A program made the translations under genes and the position numbers. A DNA stretch of 16,982 nt, from positions 1-16,982 of the forward strand of contig JBILTM010000109.1 of NCBI GenBank assembly GCA_044371545.1. The letters are read 5' to 3'. This DNA is from UBA4615 sp044371545. Lineage in GTDB: Bacteria > Pseudomonadota > Gammaproteobacteria > Burkholderiales > Burkholderiaceae_E. Positions within the stretch are counted from its first letter, which is position 1. Every line of letters begins with the position of its first letter. Below, piece after piece: positions 14,112 through 16,982 of the stretch. Below the pieces are notes generated by a model, which made no database searches, was not told where the DNA came from, and worked only from the letters and a program-made list of their open reading frames with translations.

Positions 14112-15644
14112 ATGAGCGATTCGCCCCCGACCACCCCCCCGATCACCTTCGACGACTTCGGCCTGGCCGAGCCGATCCGCCGCGCCGTCGCCGAGCTCGG
14201 CTATCGCGAGCCCACGCCGATCCAGGCGCAGGCGATCCCGGTCGTGATGTCCGGCAAGGACGTGATGGGCGCCGCGCAGACCGGCACCGGCAAGACCGCC
14301 GGCTTCGCGCTGCCGATCATCCACCGGCTGCTGCCGCTGGCGAGCTCGAGCATGTCGCCGGCGCGCCACCCGGTGCGCGCACTGATGCTGGCGCCCACCC
14401 GCGAGCTCGCCGACCAGATCTACAACAACGTCGCCGCCTACGCGAAGCACACGCCCCTGCGATGCGCGGTGGTGTTCGGCGGCGTCGACATGAAGCCGCA
14501 GACCCTGGCGCTGCGCCAGGGCTGCGAGCTGCTGGTGGCCACGCCCGGCCGGCTGCGCGACCACGTCGAGCCGCGCACGACCAACCGCAAGCAGGTGCAG
14601 ATCCTCGTGCTCGACGAGGCCGACCGGATGCTCGACATGGGCTTCCTGCCGGACATCCAGCGGATCATCAACCTGCTCAACAAGGACCGCCAGAACCTGA
14701 TGTTCTCGGCGACCTTCTCGGGCGAGATCCGCAAGCTCGCCGAGAGCTTCCTCAAGTCGCCGCAGCTGATCGAGGTCGCGCGCCGCAACGCGCTCGCCGA
14801 GAACATCACGCAGACCGTCTACCGCGTGCCCACGCCCGAGCACAAGCGCGCCGCGGTCGCGAAGCTGGTGCGCGACAACGCGCTGTCGCAGGTCATCGTG
14901 TTCTCGAACACCAAGATCGGCGCCGGGCGCCTCGCGCGCCTGCTCGAGAAGGACGGCCTGAACGCCGCCGCGATCCACGGCGACAAGTCGCAGCAGGAGC
15001 GGCTGAAGACGCTCGACGACTTCAAGGCCGGCAAGATCGTCGTGCTGGTGGCGACCGACGTCGCCGCGCGCGGCCTCGACATCGCCGAGTTGCCCGCGGT
15101 GATCAACTACGACCTGCCGTACTCGCCCGAGGACTACGTGCACCGGATCGGCCGCACCGGCCGGGCGGGCGCCTCGGGCATGGCGCTGTCGCTGATGAGC
15201 GGCAGCAACGACGACCGCCTGCTCGCCGACATCGAGAAGCTGACCAAGCGCAAGTTCGAGGTCCAGGACTTCTCGGTCGACGCGGCGCCCCCGGGCCACC
15301 GGCGCGATGCGCGGCCCGAGCGCGGTGAGCGTCCCGAGCGCGGTGAGCGTCCCGTGCGCAGCGAGCGTTCGGAACGGGGTGAGGGCGAGGAGCGCGCCGA
15401 GCGGCCGCGCCGGCCGCGCGAGCGCGACGACGATCGCGGAGCGCGTGCGCGTCCGTCGGTGCCGTCGGCGCCGCGCGTCTCCGACGACCCGTTCTTCTCG
15501 CGGCCGTACGAGCCGCCGGTGGAGCCGCAGCAGCCGGCTGCGCAGGGCGCGGGCGGCACGCCGCCGGTGGAGCCGCAGCGGCCCGTGCCGAGGCGTTCCG
15601 CGCGGCCGGTCGCGGCGTTGCTGGGCGGGGTCAGGAAGCCCTGA
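14112..15644 (+). CDS. rhlE: DEAD-box ATP-dependent RNA helicase, RhlE type
   Basis: 510 residues. Core motifs are in order: F-D-D-F-G-L and the Q motif P-T-P-I-Q-A-Q, motif I A-Q-T-G-T-G-K61-T, motif Ia P-T-R-E-L-A, motif II D168-E-A-D, motif III S199-A-T, motif V T-D-V-A-A-R-G-L-D, and motif VI H344-R-I-G-R-T-G-R. It unwinds or remodels RNA with ATP in the cytoplasm, in ribosome assembly or RNA decay, often in the cold. The RhlE assignment rests on the core sequence (V-F-G-G-V-D, L-N-A-A-A-I-H-G-D-K-S-Q) and the basic tail. The tail from about residue 400 is low-complexity: Arg/Glu/Gly repeats and then Pro-rich. There is no Shine-Dalgarno; seven Cs precede the ATG. The gene converges on gluQRS with a 14-bp overlap of 3' ends. 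Confidence 0.93.
   Translation: MSDSPPTTPPITFDDFGLAEPIRRAVAELGYREPTPIQAQAIPVVMSGKDVMGAAQTGTGKTAGFALPIIHRLLPLASSSMSPARHPVRALMLAPTRELADQIYNNVAAYAKHTPLRCAVVFGGVDMKPQTLALRQGCELLVATPGRLRDHVEPRTTNRKQVQILVLDEADRMLDMGFLPDIQRIINLLNKDRQNLMFSATFSGEIRKLAESFLKSPQLIEVARRNALAENITQTVYRVPTPEHKRAAVAKLVRDNALSQVIVFSNTKIGAGRLARLLEKDGLNAAAIHGDKSQQERLKTLDDFKAGKIVVLVATDVAARGLDIAELPAVINYDLPYSPEDYVHRIGRTGRAGASGMALSLMSGSNDDRLLADIEKLTKRKFEVQDFSVDAAPPGHRRDARPERGERPERGERPVRSERSERGEGEERAERPRRPRERDDDRGARARPSVPSAPRVSDDPFFSRPYEPPVEPQQPAAQGAGGTPPVEPQRPVPRRSARPVAALLGGVRKP
15315..15386 (+). repeat. Four tandem 18-bp units in the helicase tail
   Basis: Units begin at 15315, 15333, 15351 and 15369. The first two are identical (CCCGAGCGCGGTGAGCGT); the third and fourth are diverged. 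They encode P-E-R-G-E-R-type hexapeptides in the disordered tail, so copy number can change without shifting the frame. Confidence 0.85.
15513..15579 (+). repeat. 19-bp direct repeat in the helicase tail
   Basis: CCGCCGGTGGAGCCGCAGC occurs at 15513-15531 and at 15561-15579, 48 bp apart and in frame. It encodes P-P-V-E-P-Q twice. Confidence 0.8.
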
Positions 15645-16518
15645 GGCGGCGCGCCGCCCAGCGCGCCGTCGCCTCCGCGAGCCACGCGTCGAGCGGCGCG
15701 TCGGCCGGTGGCTCCAGCCCGAGGTGGCGCATCGCCGCACCGAGCACCTCGAGCGGACGCGACGCGTCGACCGCGGTCGCGCCGTTCTGCTTCGACAGCT
15801 TGTCGCCGTCCGGACCCGCGACGACCGGCACGTGGAGCCAGCACGGCGAGGACAGCCCGAGCACCCGCGCGAGCACGATCTGGCGCCCGGTCGAGCCGAG
15901 CAGGTCGGTGCCGCGCACGACGTCGGTGACGCCCTGCGCCGCGTCGTCGACGACCACCGCGAGCTGGTAGGCCCAGAGGCCGTCGGCGCGCTTCAGCACG
16001 AAGTCGCCGATCTCCGCGGCGACGTCCTGTTCCTGCGGGCCGAGCCGCCGGTCCTCGAAGCGCACGACGCCGTCGGGCACGCGCAGCCGCCACGCGCGCG
16101 CGGTGCGCCCGTGTGCGAGGCCGTCGCGGCAGGTGCCCGGGTAGCGCAGCTCGCCGTGGCGCGCGAGTGTCCCGCCCGCGTGCAGCACCGAGTCGGCGAT
16201 CTCGCGGCGCGTGCAGCCGCAGGGGTAGGCGAGGCCGCGCGCGACGAGTGCGCCGAGGGCTTCGGCATGGGCCGCTCCGCGCGTCGACTGGACGACGATC
16301 TCGCCGTCCCAGTGCAGACCGAGCCGACCGAGCGTGTCGACGATCGACGCGGCCGCGCCCGGCTGCTCGCGAGGCGGGTCGAGGTCCTCGATGCGCAGCA
16401 GCCAGCGGCCGCGGTGCGCGCGTGCGTCGAGCCACGACCCGAGCGCGGCGACGACCGAGCCGGCATGCAGCGGGCCGGTCGGCGAGGGCGCGAAGCGCCC
16501 GACGTAGGGCGCGCTCAC
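15631..16518 (-). CDS. gluQRS: Glutamyl-Q tRNA(Asp) synthetase
   Basis: 295 residues from a GTG at 16518. The start is chosen because it is followed directly by the family N-terminus Y-V-G-R-F-A-P-S-P-T-G-P and because it overlaps the upstream stop as GTGA. GluQRS is a truncated glutamyl-tRNA synthetase lacking the anticodon domain; it attaches glutamate to queuosine at position 34 of tRNA(Asp). Visible motifs: the HIGH equivalent P-L-H18-A-G-S, R-I-E-D-L-D-P-P-R, zinc ligands C100, C102, Y126 and C130 as in E. coli YadB, and the KMSKS equivalent D-K-L-S-K-Q-N-G-A. Length matches the family (about 290-310). Its last 14 bp overlap the convergent helicase gene. It is translationally coupled to the LysR-type gene upstream, a pairing with no obvious functional reason. 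Confidence 0.93.
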   Translation of the reverse strand: MSAPYVGRFAPSPTGPLHAGSVVAALGSWLDARAHRGRWLLRIEDLDPPREQPGAAASIVDTLGRLGLHWDGEIVVQSTRGAAHAEALGALVARGLAYPCGCTRREIADSVLHAGGTLARHGELRYPGTCRDGLAHGRTARAWRLRVPDGVVRFEDRRLGPQEQDVAAEIGDFVLKRADGLWAYQLAVVVDDAAQGVTDVVRGTDLLGSTGRQIVLARVLGLSSPCWLHVPVVAGPDGDKLSKQNGATAVDASRPLEVLGAAMRHLGLEPPADAPLDAWLAEATARWAARRLRAS

Positions 16519-16982
16519 GTCGTGCGGCCCTTCGCGGCCCGGCGCGGCTGGGCCGCACGTGCCGCACCGGCCGGCGCCGGCAGCGCCTCGGGCAGCGGCG
16601 CGGTCTCGGGCCCGTCGAGCAGCCGCTCCCGGACTCGAGGCAGGTCGAGCCGGCCGAGCCACCACTTCAGCGCGTTGCCCGGGTCGGCGCGCCGCCAGCC
16701 GTACTGCAGCATCGCGGCGTCGCGCGGTTCGGCCGGACGCAGCGCGACCAGCCGCCCGCAGGCGAGGTGCGGCCGCGCGAACGGTTCGGGCAGCCAGCCG
16801 ACCCCGAGCCCCGCGACCTGCAGCGCGACCTTCTGCTCGAGCGTCGCGACGGTCAGCGTCTCCTGGCCCGACAGCAGGCCCGCGCTGCGCGACGGCGTGG
16901 TCCGCGAGGTGTCGGCGAGCGCGATCGCGCGGTGGCGCAGCACCGCCTCGGCGGACACCGGCCCGGGCTCGGCCGCGAGCGG
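16515..16982 (-). CDS. LysR-type transcriptional regulator, C-terminal part (N-terminus outside window)
   Basis: The frame is open to the window edge, with the first complete codon at 16982, and ends with TGA at 16517-16515, giving about 155 residues. The segment is the second half of a LysR effector-binding domain: V-A-T-L-E-Q-K-V-A-L-Q-V-A-G-L-G-V-G-W-L-P-E followed by L-V-A-L-R-P. The helix-turn-helix is not in the window, so DNA targets and ligand are unknown. After the domain comes an Ala/Pro/Arg-rich tail of about 40 residues ending R-R-A-A-K-G-R-T-T, longer than usual for LysR proteins. The stop overlaps the GTG start of gluQRS by four bases (GTGA). Confidence 0.85.
   Translation of the reverse strand, partial: PLAAEPGPVSAEAVLRHRAIALADTSRTTPSRSAGLLSGQETLTVATLEQKVALQVAGLGVGWLPEPFARPHLACGRLVALRPAEPRDAAMLQYGWRRADPGNALKWWLGRLDLPRVRERLLDGPETAPLPEALPAPAGAARAAQPRRAAKGRTT

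Noticed and set aside
11019..15740. A very long open frame (over 1500 codons) on minus, across the ABC, DUF1854 and helicase genes
   Set aside because: Low-complexity Arg/Ala/Gly/Asp composition with no recognisable domains, antisense to three clear genes.
1..16982. CRISPR arrays, tRNAs, insertion sequences
   Set aside because: No regularly spaced repeats, no cloverleaf-like gene with an acceptor end, and no transposase or terminal inverted repeats were seen by eye. Small RNAs cannot be excluded without computation.

Overview
The window is about 17 kb of very GC-rich DNA with dense, mostly short-spaced genes. The gene families point to a betaproteobacterium of the order Burkholderiales: a Bug-type tripartite tricarboxylate transporter binding protein, tandem cyanophycin synthetases, the DUF1854/ABC pair linked to cyanophycin, and GluQRS. 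This is inferred from families and composition only; there is no rRNA or other taxonomic marker in the window.

Layout. 1-304 (+) is the C-terminus of a Bug solute-binding protein. It meets a minus-strand pair: an RraA/HMG-aldolase-like protein (323-1042) and a lipoprotein with a SAM-methyltransferase fold (1091-1939). Divergent from these, on plus, is a run of a PLP aminotransferase (2054-3235), a nitronate monooxygenase (3264-4241), an unusual [2Fe-2S] ferredoxin-cupin fusion (4313-5254) and a small exported protein broken by a frameshift (5321-5763). A minus-strand operon follows, read right to left: a truncated second cyanophycin synthetase CphA' (8752-10926), a full-length CphA (6177-8744) and a DUF488 protein (5771-6160). 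A 290-bp divergent spacer separates this from a plus-strand pair, an ABC exporter with an N-terminal domain and zinc ribbon (11217-13523) overlapping a DUF1854 gene (13516-13980). A RhlE-type DEAD-box helicase (14112-15644) then converges on gluQRS (15631-16518), which is 4-bp coupled to the C-terminus of a LysR-type regulator (16515-16982, running off the edge).

The centre of interest is the cyanophycin locus (about 5.8-14 kb). The two synthetases are not redundant copies. CphA keeps an intact Mur-ligase half (GTNGKTTT, C-terminal domain) but has lost the HxxEH motif of the N-domain. CphA' keeps HxxEH and the DGNHGRG ATP-grasp loop, but its Mur P-loop has lost the lysine and it ends before the Mur C-terminal domain. 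The losses are complementary, which suggests a two-subunit cyanophycin synthetase with divided labour. The adjacent ABC/DUF1854 pair belongs to families associated with cyanophycin metabolism; its substrate is unknown. No cyanophycinase or isoaspartyl dipeptidase is visible in the window.

No tRNA, rRNA, CRISPR array, insertion sequence or clear rho-independent terminator was recognised. No intergenic stretch exceeds 300 bp.
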